Positions 35,048 to 43,562 of a stretch of 62,350 nt of DNA are shown in pieces (positions within the stretch are counted from its first letter, which is position 1; each line of letters opens with the position of its first letter). The DNA comes from Lysobacter_F sp035645555 (GTDB taxonomy: Bacteria > Pseudomonadota > Gammaproteobacteria > Xanthomonadales > Xanthomonadaceae): assembly GCA_035645555.1 (NCBI GenBank), contig DASQMI010000090.1, forward strand, positions 1-62,350. Direction: 5' to 3'. The translations under genes and the position numbers were made by a program. The notes beneath the pieces were generated by a model. It ran no database searches and was not told the origin of the DNA. It saw only the letters and a list, made by a program, of their open reading frames with translations.

Positions 35048-35078
35048 AAAAAAACCGCCCGCAAAGCGGGCGGTTCTT
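35048..35078 (-). terminator. Rho-independent terminator of icmF
   Basis: Read on the minus strand: a nine-base stem accgcccgc / gcgggcggt with a short loop, followed by seven to eight T residues. It begins ~22 bases after the mutase stop codon. Confidence 0.88.
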
Positions 35079-35099
35079 CATAACGCTGCGGCAGCGCGG

Positions 35100-35426
35100 T
35101 TACATATTCCGCCGGTACTCGCCACCCACGTCGTACAGCGCGTGGCTGATCTGGCCGAGGCTGTGCGTCTTGACCGCGTCCATCAGCGCCTCGAACACGT
35201 TGCGGCGGTCGCGGGCGGTCTTCTGCAGGAAGCTCAGGCCCTGGCGCGATTCCGCCAGCGGGTTGCGCAGCTGCTGGTAGGCGCGGACGTTGGCGATCTG
35301 CTGGCCCTTCTCATCTTCCGTGGAGCGGATCAGCTCGATCTCGGTGACGATGTCGCCGGCGTGCTCCTTCGGCAGGAACGTGTTGACGCCAATCAGCGGC
35401 AGCGAGCCGTCGTGCTTCTTCTGCTC
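35100..35426 (-). repeat. icmF 3' end, intact partner of the duplicated block
   Basis: The last ~109 codons of the functional mutase gene, repeated in diverged and frame-shifted form at 34521-34841. Both copies keep the same stop position and the same downstream terminator hairpin. Confidence 0.85.
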
Positions 35427-38400
35427 GTAGTACAGGCTCTCTTCCTGGATCTTGCCGCGCTGGTACATGGTGTCCATGGCGCCGAGCACGCCGCCGCGCT
35501 CGCTGATGGCCTCGAACTCCTTGTAGACGGCTTCCTCGACCAGGTCGGTGAGCTTGTCGACGATGAAGCTGCCCTGCCACGGGTTCTCGCAGAAGTTCAG
35601 CCCCAGCTCCTTGTTGATGATCATCTGGATGGCCACCGCGCGGCGCACCGATTCCTCGGTGGGCGTGGTGATGGCCTCGTCATAGGCGTTGGTGTGCAGG
35701 CTGTTGCAGTTGTCGAACAGCGCGTACAGCGCCTGCAGCGTGGTGCGGATATCGTTGAACTGGATCTCCTGCGCGTGCAGCGAGCGGCCGGAGGTCTGGA
35801 TGTGGTACTTCAGCATCTGGCTGCGCTCGTTGGCGCCGTAGCGCTCGCGCATCGCCCGCGCCCAGATGCGGCGGGCCACGCGGCCGATCACCGTGTACTC
35901 CGGGTCCATGCCGTTGGAAAAGAAGAACGACAGGTTGGGCGCGAAGTCGTCGATCTTCATGCCGCGCGCCAGGTAGTACTCCACGATGGTGAAACCGTTG
36001 GAGAGGGTGAAGGCGAGCTGGCTGATCGGGTTCGCGCCGGCTTCGGCGATGTGATAGCCGGAGATCGAGACCGAGTAGAAATTGCGCACCCGGTTGTCGA
36101 TGAAGTACTGCTGGATGTCGCCCATCATGCGCAGGGCGAACTCGGTGCTGAAGATGCAGGTGTTCTGCGCCTGGTCCTCCTTGAGGATGTCGGCCTGCAC
36201 GGTGCCGCGCACCACCTTCAGCGTTTCGGCCTTGATCTTCTCGTACACCTCCGGATCGACCAGCTGGTCGCCGGTGACGCCGAGCAGGCCGAGGCCGAGG
36301 CCGTCGTTGCCCTCGGGCAGCATGCCGCTGTACTGCGGACGCGGGCGGTCGCCGAAGAACGCATCGATGCGGCGCTGCGCCTCTTCCCAGCGCGCGGTGT
36401 CGGCGCGCAGGTACTTCTCGACCTGCTGGTCGATGGCGGTGTTCATGAACATCGCCAGGATGATCGGCGCCGGGCCGTTGATGGTCATCGACACCGAGGT
36501 GGTCGGCGCGCACAGGTCGAAGCCGGAGTACAGCTTCTTCATGTCGTCGAGCGTGGCGATCGACACGCCCGAGTTGCCGATCTTGCCGTAGATGTCCGGG
36601 CGCTCGGCCGGGTCCTCGCCGTAGAGCGTGACGCTGTCGAACGCGGTGGACAGGCGCGCGGCCGGCTGGCCGAGGCTGAGGTAATGGAAGCGGCGGTTGG
36701 TGCGCTCCGGCGTGCCCTCGCCGGCGAACATGCGGATCGGGTCCTCGCCGGTGCGGCGGTACGGGTACACGCCGCCGGTGTACGGGTAGGAGCCCGGCAG
36801 GTTTTCCTTCTGCAGGAAGTTCAGCAGCTCGCCCCAGCTCTTGTAGGTGGGCGCGGCGATCTTCGGGATCTGCTGGTGCGACAGCGATTCGCGGTAGTTG
36901 GCGACGCGAATGGTCTTGTCGCGGACCTGGTATTCGTTGAACTCGTCGGTGATCGACTTCAGCCGCGCCGGCCATTCGCGCAGCAGCTTGAGCGCCTCCG
37001 ACGACAGCGACTGGATGGCGTCGTTGTAACGCTGTCGCAGCGTGAGCAGGGTGCGGTCGACCGGCGCGCCCTCGCCCGCCTGCACGGTGGCGGCTGCGGC
37101 CGGGGTCGCGGCTGAAGCCGCTCCGACAGCGCCTGCAGAGGTGGGGAGCAGGTCGGCGTTGTCGTACAGCTCCAGCGCCTTCGGCAGCTTCGCATCGCCC
37201 AGCGCCTCCAGCGCCTGCCAGCAGGCCTGGGCGCGGTCGGCGATTTCCGCCTCGCGCTCGATACGCTGGTTGATGGCGCGGCCTTGCTCGGCGATCTCGG
37301 CGAGGTAGCGCGTGCGGTTGCCGGGGATCAGCACCGTGGCGCGCGGTTCCTTCAGCGCGGTGTCAATCTGCGGCTCGAAATCGCAGCGCGGGCTGGCGAC
37401 GTTGAGCTTCTCGCGCAGCAGCCGGCACAGGTTGGCGAACATCCAGCTGATGCCGGGGTCGTTGAACTGGCTGGCGATGGTCGGATAGACCGGGATCTCC
37501 TCGTCCTTCAGCTTGAACGCCACGCGGTTGCGCTTCCACTGCTTGCGCACGTCGCGCAGGGCGTCCTCGGCGCCACGCTTGTCGAACTTGTTGAGCACGA
37601 CGAGCTCGGCGAAGTCGAGCATGTCGATCTTCTCGAGCTGGCTCGGCGCGCCGAAATCGCTGGTCATCACGTACATCGGGAAGTCGACCAGGTCGACGAT
37701 CTCCGAGTCGGACTGGCCGATGCCGGCGGTCTCGACGATGACCAGGTCGTAGCCCAGGCCCTTGAGGAACGCCACGCAGTCCTTCAGCACCGCGTTGGTG
37801 GCGGCGTGCTGGCGGCGGGTGGCCATCGAGCGCATGAACACGCGCTTGGAGCGCAGCGAGTTCATCCGGATGCGGTCGCCCAGAAGCGCGCCGCCGGTGC
37901 GGCGGCGGGTCGGGTCGACCGAGATCACCGCGATGCGCATCTGCGGGAACGACGCCAGGAAGCGGTTGAGCAGCTCGTCGGTGACCGACGACTTGCCGGC
38001 GCCGCCGGTGCCGGTGATGCCGATGACCGGCGTCTTGCCGCCGGCCAGCTGCCACTGCTTGCGCAGGTGCGCCAGCTCGCCCTCGTCGACGTCGCCGTTC
38101 TCGATGGCGCTGAGCACGCGGCCGATGCCGATCTCGTCCTCGATGGCGGGCACTTCGACGCGGCCGTTGCCGCCGCGCGCCTCGCGCGCCTCGTTGGTCC
38201 GGCGCACGACGTCCTCGATCATCGCCACCAGCCCCATGTGCATGCCGTCGTTGGGGTGGTAGATGCGCTCGACGCCGTAGGCCTGCAGTTCGCGGATTTC
38301 CTCCGGCGTGATGGTGCCGCCGCCGCCGCCGAACACGCGGATGTGCGACGCGCCGCGCTCGCGCAGCATGTCGACCATGTACTTGAAGTATTCGACGTGG

Positions 38401-38639
38401 CCGCCCTGGTACGACGACACCGCGATGGCGTCGGCGTCCTCCTGCAGCGCGGCGCGCACCACGTCCTCCACCGAACGGTTGTGGCCCAGGTGGATCACTT
38501 CCGCGCCCTGCGCCTGGATCAGGCGGCGCATGATGTTGATCGCCGCGTCGTGGCCGTCGAACAGGCTGGCGGCGGTGACGAAGCGAAGCGGCGTGGTGTC
38601 GGGCTGGCTGACCGGGACGTGGGCGGCGGGGCTGCTCAT
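35100..38639 (-). CDS. icmF: Fused B12-dependent acyl-CoA mutase with GTPase chaperone (IcmF type)
   Basis: A 1179-residue fusion from the ATG at 38639. Residues ~15-150 bind cobalamin (DGHDAAINIM with the His ligand, SSYQGGH). Residues ~205-430 are a MeaB/MeaI-like GTPase with P-loop GTGGAGKSS and NKFD. The large mutase barrel fills ~590-1179. IcmF enzymes interconvert isobutyryl-CoA and n-butyryl-CoA, and the GTPase loads and protects the cofactor. Annotation as methylmalonyl-CoA mutase would be inaccurate: the residue set is mixed, Gln in DQAQNTCIF as in IcmF, but Tyr in GVYPYRR where IcmF usually has Phe. It would link valine breakdown to butyrate metabolism. A partial 3' copy follows downstream. 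Confidence 0.9.
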   Translation of the reverse strand: MSSPAAHVPVSQPDTTPLRFVTAASLFDGHDAAINIMRRLIQAQGAEVIHLGHNRSVEDVVRAALQEDADAIAVSSYQGGHVEYFKYMVDMLRERGASHIRVFGGGGGTITPEEIRELQAYGVERIYHPNDGMHMGLVAMIEDVVRRTNEAREARGGNGRVEVPAIEDEIGIGRVLSAIENGDVDEGELAHLRKQWQLAGGKTPVIGITGTGGAGKSSVTDELLNRFLASFPQMRIAVISVDPTRRRTGGALLGDRIRMNSLRSKRVFMRSMATRRQHAATNAVLKDCVAFLKGLGYDLVIVETAGIGQSDSEIVDLVDFPMYVMTSDFGAPSQLEKIDMLDFAELVVLNKFDKRGAEDALRDVRKQWKRNRVAFKLKDEEIPVYPTIASQFNDPGISWMFANLCRLLREKLNVASPRCDFEPQIDTALKEPRATVLIPGNRTRYLAEIAEQGRAINQRIEREAEIADRAQACWQALEALGDAKLPKALELYDNADLLPTSAGAVGAASAATPAAAATVQAGEGAPVDRTLLTLRQRYNDAIQSLSSEALKLLREWPARLKSITDEFNEYQVRDKTIRVANYRESLSHQQIPKIAAPTYKSWGELLNFLQKENLPGSYPYTGGVYPYRRTGEDPIRMFAGEGTPERTNRRFHYLSLGQPAARLSTAFDSVTLYGEDPAERPDIYGKIGNSGVSIATLDDMKKLYSGFDLCAPTTSVSMTINGPAPIILAMFMNTAIDQQVEKYLRADTARWEEAQRRIDAFFGDRPRPQYSGMLPEGNDGLGLGLLGVTGDQLVDPEVYEKIKAETLKVVRGTVQADILKEDQAQNTCIFSTEFALRMMGDIQQYFIDNRVRNFYSVSISGYHIAEAGANPISQLAFTLSNGFTIVEYYLARGMKIDDFAPNLSFFFSNGMDPEYTVIGRVARRIWARAMRERYGANERSQMLKYHIQTSGRSLHAQEIQFNDIRTTLQALYALFDNCNSLHTNAYDEAITTPTEESVRRAVAIQMIINKELGLNFCENPWQGSFIVDKLTDLVEEAVYKEFEAISERGGVLGAMDTMYQRGKIQEESLYYEQKKHDGSLPLIGVNTFLPKEHAGDIVTEIELIRSTEDEKGQQIANVRAYQQLRNPLAESRQGLSFLQKTARDRRNVFEALMDAVKTHSLGQISHALYDVGGEYRRNM

Positions 38640-38739
38640 CGGCGCGCTCCATACGGATTTCGGAATCCGCGGATTGTAACGCGCCGGGTCTCGTCGCCCC
38701 GCCGCGAAGGCGGGATACTGCGTGCGGGCAACCGCCGCG

Positions 38740-40818
38740 TCAGCCCGCTTCGTGCAGCGACGGGGTGGCGAGCGCGCGCCAGAGGTCGTGCCGGCGCGCG
38801 TCCTGCCCGGCCTCGCTGCGGTGCGGCTCGTAGCGCAGCTCGACGCTGGGCAGGCCAAGGATGCGCGCCACGGTGGCGGCGAGCACCGCGCGGTCGTCGT
38901 CGAACGCGCCGTGGGTGGCGGCCTGCGCGCCGTCCGGGCTGCCGACCGGCACGCCGGTGTTGGGCGAACGGATCCAGTCGAGCCGGCCGGATGCGATCAG
39001 CGCACGCAGCGCCGGCGGGCCGTCCTCGATGAAGCGCGTCATGCCCACCAACGGCGTGCCGTGGCGGCGGTCGCGGTCGATCCAGCTGCGCGGCTGCGCC
39101 TCCAGCGCGTGGGCGACCAGGTACAGCAGCGACTTGTGGTACACGCCGGCGCACTGGTCGTCCTGCTCGGCGCGCTCGGTCAGGGTGAACAGCGCGGCGC
39201 GGCGGATCGCGCCCGCCTCGATCGCTGGCGCATAGGCGTCGAGGAACAGGTCGACCGTGGCTGCCGGCGCCCACAGCGCCAGGCTTTCGATCCGCCGCCC
39301 GAGCCCCTGCATGCCCGCCGCCGGCCCGGACGGCACCACGCCGTCGGCGGTCAGCAGCTGCACCAGCGGCGCGAGCAGCACGCTGCCGCCGCTGTGCGCG
39401 GCGAGGTGCAGCTCGACGTCGGGGTCGTTCGCCATCCATTCGGCCAGCAGCCGCGCGGTCAGCGCCGCCCCGCCCGCTTCCTGCAGTTGGCCGTCCACCC
39501 GCCGCACCGCGGTGGTGGCGAGCAGCGCGTTCTCCTTCATCTCGTCCCACAGCGCCTTGCCGCCCAACGTGCGCGCCAGCGGCTCCAGGGTGTCGTCGAT
39601 GCGGTCGAGCAGCAGGTCTCGGGCGCGGTCGAGCAGGCCGGCCGCACGCGGGCGGGCGACGTCGCGCAGGAGGTTGCCGAGCGTGGTCCACAGGTCGGAA
39701 CGCCAAAGGAAGCACAGCGGGAATATCTCGTGGTCGAGCAACGCCTCGCGGTAGTCGGCCACGCGCTGCACCGCGGCTTCTTCCGGCACCAGCCCGCCGT
39801 GCGCGTACAGCAGCACGCGCTTCTTCTTCCAGCCGCGGGTGAGGCGCGGCAGCTCGTCGCGGATCAGGTTGCGCACGTCGTCGGTGCTGGTGCCGAAGCG
39901 GCCGCTGCCGCGCAGGCGGCCGTCGTTGCCGAGCGAGACGATGTGCGAGCGCAGGTCGGCCTGCGCGTAGGTGGCCGACTGCCGCGCCAGCGACGAGCGG
40001 CTGATCGCCACCGCGCGCGGCTGGCACAGCTCGATGGGCACGGCCAGCCGTGCGACCCACACGTCGCTGCCGTGCTCCAGCCATTCGTCGTAGCTGACGT
40101 GGCCAAAGCCGCCGCGGCCCCAGTCGCGTCCCCACGAGTTCTGTAGCCAGAAGCCGCATTCGTCGTAACCGACGATGGCGAACGCGTGGTAGCCGGCGAT
40201 CTCCTGCCCGCGCCACGGGATGCGCCCGTCCGTGGTCGGGGCGAGCCAGTCTTCGTGGACGGCGCAGGACGCGAACAGGATGCCGACCTCGGCGAACGCG
40301 GCGTGCATCGCCACCAGGTCCTTGTGGTTGACGCGGAAATACGCGCCGAGCGGACGGCGTGCGGCGTCGCGCGCACGCTCCTCGGTGTACGGCTCCGGCG
40401 TGTCGCCCGGCGTGTACGGCCACAGCGCCTCCGAACAGACGCCGTGGTGGTGCCAGCCCTTCATCGCGCCGCGGCAGCTGGAGCCGGCGTAGCGCTCGCC
40501 GCCCCATTCGTCGTAGCGGCGCGCCATGTCGTAGAGCATGCGCGTACTCACCCGGCTGCGGTCCGGCACCACCGCGCGCGTGCGCAGCAGGTAATGCGCG
40601 ACGGTCGCCAGCCCGAACGCGGTGCAGGCGCCGTCCTCGCCCTGGTCGAGCACCGGCAGCTTGAACTTCAGGTAATCCGCCAGCGGGGCGCGCGGCGGCA
40701 CTTCGACCAGGGTGGGCTCGAACATGCGGTCGCGGAAGTCGGCGGTATCGGGCCGCGCGTCGAGCCGGCGGCGGGTGGCGGCGATGCGCGTCGTGCGCTT
40801 GCGGGCGGTACGGGCCAT
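38740..40818 (-). CDS. Papain-like (C1) peptidase fused to an alpha/beta-hydrolase-like domain
   Basis: A 692-residue protein from the ATG at 40818, which has AGGAGGAC upstream. The N-terminal domain (~30-265) is a C1 peptidase with all catalytic residues: Gln ~59 and Cys ~65 in DQGEDGACTAFG, His ~211 in GYHAFAIVGYDE, Asn ~227 in LQNSWGRDWG. There is no signal or pro-domain, so it is probably cytoplasmic. The C-terminal part (~330-690) begins RVLLYAHGGLVPEEA, an HGG oxyanion-hole signature, and has HLAAHSGGSVLL (Ser ~476) as a nucleophile elbow, so it looks like a serine hydrolase/lipase. The pairing is not one I know as a named family. Possible roles are toxin, defence effector or turnover. 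It is divergent from the hydroxylase gene by 90 bases. Confidence 0.8.
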   Translation of the reverse strand: MARTARKRTTRIAATRRRLDARPDTADFRDRMFEPTLVEVPPRAPLADYLKFKLPVLDQGEDGACTAFGLATVAHYLLRTRAVVPDRSRVSTRMLYDMARRYDEWGGERYAGSSCRGAMKGWHHHGVCSEALWPYTPGDTPEPYTEERARDAARRPLGAYFRVNHKDLVAMHAAFAEVGILFASCAVHEDWLAPTTDGRIPWRGQEIAGYHAFAIVGYDECGFWLQNSWGRDWGRGGFGHVSYDEWLEHGSDVWVARLAVPIELCQPRAVAISRSSLARQSATYAQADLRSHIVSLGNDGRLRGSGRFGTSTDDVRNLIRDELPRLTRGWKKKRVLLYAHGGLVPEEAAVQRVADYREALLDHEIFPLCFLWRSDLWTTLGNLLRDVARPRAAGLLDRARDLLLDRIDDTLEPLARTLGGKALWDEMKENALLATTAVRRVDGQLQEAGGAALTARLLAEWMANDPDVELHLAAHSGGSVLLAPLVQLLTADGVVPSGPAAGMQGLGRRIESLALWAPAATVDLFLDAYAPAIEAGAIRRAALFTLTERAEQDDQCAGVYHKSLLYLVAHALEAQPRSWIDRDRRHGTPLVGMTRFIEDGPPALRALIASGRLDWIRSPNTGVPVGSPDGAQAATHGAFDDDRAVLAATVARILGLPSVELRYEPHRSEAGQDARRHDLWRALATPSLHEAG

Positions 40819-40908
40819 GGGCGTCCTCCTGTGCGTGCAGAATGCCGCGCGCGCATCGCAGCCGGGGCGACCGCGCTCGCGCTTCCGGTGCCGGGTTACC
40901 CTGCGTGC

Positions 40909-42171
40909 ATGAATCAGACCCAGGATCCCCTCGCCCGCCTCCGCGCCGACGCGCAGGGCGGCGATCCCACCGCGCTGTTCCAGCTGGCCTCCGCGCTCGT
41001 CCAGCAGGGCCAGGTCGACGAGGCGCAAACGCTGCATCGACGCGCGGCCGAGGCCGGCCACGTGCCGGCGCAGATCGAATACGCGCGGATGCGGATGTAC
41101 GGCATCGCCGGCGACGCCGACCCCGCCGAGGCGGTGCGCTGGCTGCAGCGCGCAGAAGCCGCGCATCCGGCCGCGGCGTATCTGCTGGCGCTGATCGGGC
41201 TGGGCGGGGTGGCGCTGCCGCGCGACGCGGCGATCAATGCGCGCACCGCGGCGGCGCTCAACGCCGGTTTCATCCCGGCACTGCTGGCGGCGGCGATCCA
41301 CTTCGGCCGCAAGCCCGATCCCGCCGACCAGACGCTGGCGCTGCGGATGCTGCAGGACGCCACCGTGCGCGGCGACAGCACCGCGGCGTTGCTGCTGGCC
41401 GAACGCCTGCGCCACGGCGAGGGCTGCGAGCCCGATCCGGCGAGCGTCGCGCGCATCGACGAGGGCCTGGCGCGCGCCGGCATCGCCCCACTGCCGACGC
41501 TGCACGTCGACCCGCCGGTGGAACCGGCCGCGGCGCCGCGCACGCTGGCGCTCGACGTGCTCGACCCGCCGCCGGTGCGCGAGCTGGCGACGCACCCGCG
41601 CGTGGGCGTGATCGACGGCCTGCTGTCGGCCGACGAATGCCGCCTGCTGATCGCACGCGCGCGGCCCCTGCTGCGGCATTCGCGGACGCTCGATCCCGAC
41701 ACGGGCGAGGCGGTGACGGTGCCGCTGCGGACCAGCCGCGACATCAGCTTCGACCCGATCCTGGAGGACCTCGCACTGCGCGCGGTGCAGGCGCGCATCG
41801 CCGCCGCGGCCGGCTGCGAGCTGGTGGAGGCCGAGCAGCTGATCGTCCTGCACTACGCGCCGGGCCAGGAATACCGCCCGCATCGCGACTACCGCCCGCC
41901 CGGTTCGCTGGAACGCGACCGCCCGCAGGCCGGCAACCGCGCGCGCACCATCTGCGTGTATCTCAATGCGGTGGAGGCCGGCGGCGGCACCGCGTTCCCG
42001 GTCGCGGGACTCGAGGTCGAACCGAAGCCCGGACGCGCGGTGGTGTTCGACAACCTGCACGCCGACGGCACGCCCGACCCGGACTCGCTGCACGCCGGGC
42101 TGCCGGTCGAAAGCGGCGAGAAGTGGCTGGCGACCTTGTGGATCCGCGAGCGCCGTTACCGCGATTTCTGA
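40909..42171 (+). CDS. Sel1-repeat protein with 2OG-Fe(II) prolyl-4-hydroxylase domain
   Basis: A 420-residue protein from the ATG at 40909. The N-terminal ~200 residues are Sel1-like helical repeats (LFQLASALVQQGQVDEAQTLHRRAAEAGH, AEAVRWLQRAEAAHP). The C-terminal domain (~225-420) is a prolyl-4-hydroxylase-type dioxygenase: iron ligands are His/Asp in PHRDYR and a distal His in NLHADGTPD, and the 2-oxoglutarate Lys is in GEKWLATLWIR. It should hydroxylate prolines of a protein partner bound by the Sel1 repeats, in the cytoplasm. No substrate is evident. It shares a 90-base divergent spacer with the C1 peptidase fusion gene. Confidence 0.85.
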   Translation: MNQTQDPLARLRADAQGGDPTALFQLASALVQQGQVDEAQTLHRRAAEAGHVPAQIEYARMRMYGIAGDADPAEAVRWLQRAEAAHPAAAYLLALIGLGGVALPRDAAINARTAAALNAGFIPALLAAAIHFGRKPDPADQTLALRMLQDATVRGDSTAALLLAERLRHGEGCEPDPASVARIDEGLARAGIAPLPTLHVDPPVEPAAAPRTLALDVLDPPPVRELATHPRVGVIDGLLSADECRLLIARARPLLRHSRTLDPDTGEAVTVPLRTSRDISFDPILEDLALRAVQARIAAAAGCELVEAEQLIVLHYAPGQEYRPHRDYRPPGSLERDRPQAGNRARTICVYLNAVEAGGGTAFPVAGLEVEPKPGRAVVFDNLHADGTPDPDSLHAGLPVESGEKWLATLWIRERRYRDF

Positions 42172-42381
42172 GCGCGTAGCGGGCACTCGGCCCGCGCGCT
42201 GCGGCGGTCGGGCACGGGCCTGCACAGGCCCGATGAAGACGATTGCATTAGACTTCGCGCCGGCGGCGACCGGCCCACGCCCTTGCCCGCCGCCCCTTAT
42301 CCCTGTCTCTTCAAAGACTTACACCAAACTGTTGGCATCGTTCGCCATGCGCGGAACGGTCGCCTCCGCCCGGAGCACCCG

Positions 42382-43485
42382 ATGATCTTCGAAACCATCG
42401 ACACCACCGGCCACGAGCAGGTCGTGTTCTGCCACAACAAGGATGCGGGCCTCAAGGCCATCATCGCCATCCACAACACCGTGCTCGGCCCGGCGCTGGG
42501 CGGCCTGCGGATGTGGCCGTACAAGTCCGAAGCGGAGGCGCTCAACGACGTGCTGCGCCTGTCGCGCGGCATGACCTACAAGAACGCGGTGGCGGGCCTG
42601 AACATCGGCGGCGGCAAGGCGGTGATCATCGGCGATCCGTCCAAGGACAAGTCGGAAGCGTTGTTCCGCGCGTTCGGCAAGTGCGTGGATTCGCTCGGCG
42701 GCCGCTACATCACCGCCGAGGACGTCGGCATCGACGTCAACGACATGGAATACGTCTACCGCGAGACCGAATACGTCACCGGCGTGCACCAGGTGCACGG
42801 CGGCTCCGGCGATCCGTCGCCGTTCACCGCCTACGGCACCCTGCAGGGCCTGATGGCGACGCTGAACCGCAAGTACGGCAACGAGGAAGTCGGCAAGTAC
42901 AGCTACGCCGTGCAGGGCCTCGGCCACGTCGGCATGGAGTTCGTGAAGCTGCTGCGCGAGCGCGGCGCCAAGATCTTCGTCACCGACATCAACAAGACGC
43001 TGGTCGACCAAGCGGTCAGCGAGTACGGCGCCGAGGCGGTGTCGCCGGAGGAGATCTACGACGTCAACTGCGACGTGTACTCGCCGTGCGCGCTGGGCGG
43101 CACCGTCAACGAGCAGACCCTGCCGCGCCTGAAGGCGAAGGTCATCTGCGGCGCGGCCAACAACCAGCTCGCCAACAACGCGATGGGCGACGAGGTCGAG
43201 CGCCGCGGCATCCTGTACGCGCCGGACTACGCGGTGAACGCCGGCGGCGTGATGAACGTTTCGCTGGAGATCGACGGCTACAACCGCGAGCGCGCCATGC
43301 GCATGATGCGGACGATCTACCACAACCTCACCCGCATCTACGAAATCGCCGACCGCGACCGCATTCCGACCTACAGCGCCGCCGACCGCATGGCCGAGGA
43401 GCGCATCAGCGCGATCGGCAAGCTGAAGCTGCCGATGGGTCGCACCGCGCCACGCTTCCACGGGCGCATCCGCGGCGGCCACTGA
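42382..43485 (+). CDS. Leucine (Glu/Leu/Phe/Val-type) dehydrogenase
   Basis: A 367-residue amino-acid dehydrogenase from the ATG at 42382. It oxidatively deaminates branched-chain amino acids with NAD+, giving the keto acids that enter the pathway encoded downstream. The substrate-binding segment GPALGGLRMWPY, the catalytic Lys (~80) in GGGKAVI and the conserved TAEDVG are present. The NAD Rossmann motif is QGLGHVG (about residue 180). Leucine dehydrogenase is the best specific name; phenylalanine dehydrogenase is a close relative and cannot be fully excluded. A UUCG-capped terminator follows 15 bases after the stop. Confidence 0.88.
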   Translation: MIFETIDTTGHEQVVFCHNKDAGLKAIIAIHNTVLGPALGGLRMWPYKSEAEALNDVLRLSRGMTYKNAVAGLNIGGGKAVIIGDPSKDKSEALFRAFGKCVDSLGGRYITAEDVGIDVNDMEYVYRETEYVTGVHQVHGGSGDPSPFTAYGTLQGLMATLNRKYGNEEVGKYSYAVQGLGHVGMEFVKLLRERGAKIFVTDINKTLVDQAVSEYGAEAVSPEEIYDVNCDVYSPCALGGTVNEQTLPRLKAKVICGAANNQLANNAMGDEVERRGILYAPDYAVNAGGVMNVSLEIDGYNRERAMRMMRTIYHNLTRIYEIADRDRIPTYSAADRMAEERISAIGKLKLPMGRTAPRFHGRIRGGH

Positions 43486-43500
43486 CGCCGTGACCCACGC

Positions 43501-43528
43501 GACGGGGCTTCGGCCCCGTCGTGCTTTT
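43501..43528 (+). terminator. Terminator after leucine dehydrogenase
   Basis: A stem gacggggc / gccccgtc with a TTCG tetraloop, followed by gtgctttt. It separates the dehydrogenase gene from the isovaleryl-CoA dehydrogenase gene starting at 43563. Confidence 0.78.
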
Positions 43529-43562
43529 GAAATCCACGCTGCACGCAGGAGTCGTCCCAAGG

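Noticed and set aside
34168..35099. Integrative element with attachment sites at the icmF 3' end
   Set aside because: The repeated block is long and diverged, and no integrase, excisionase or tRNA is present; gene replacement explains it better.
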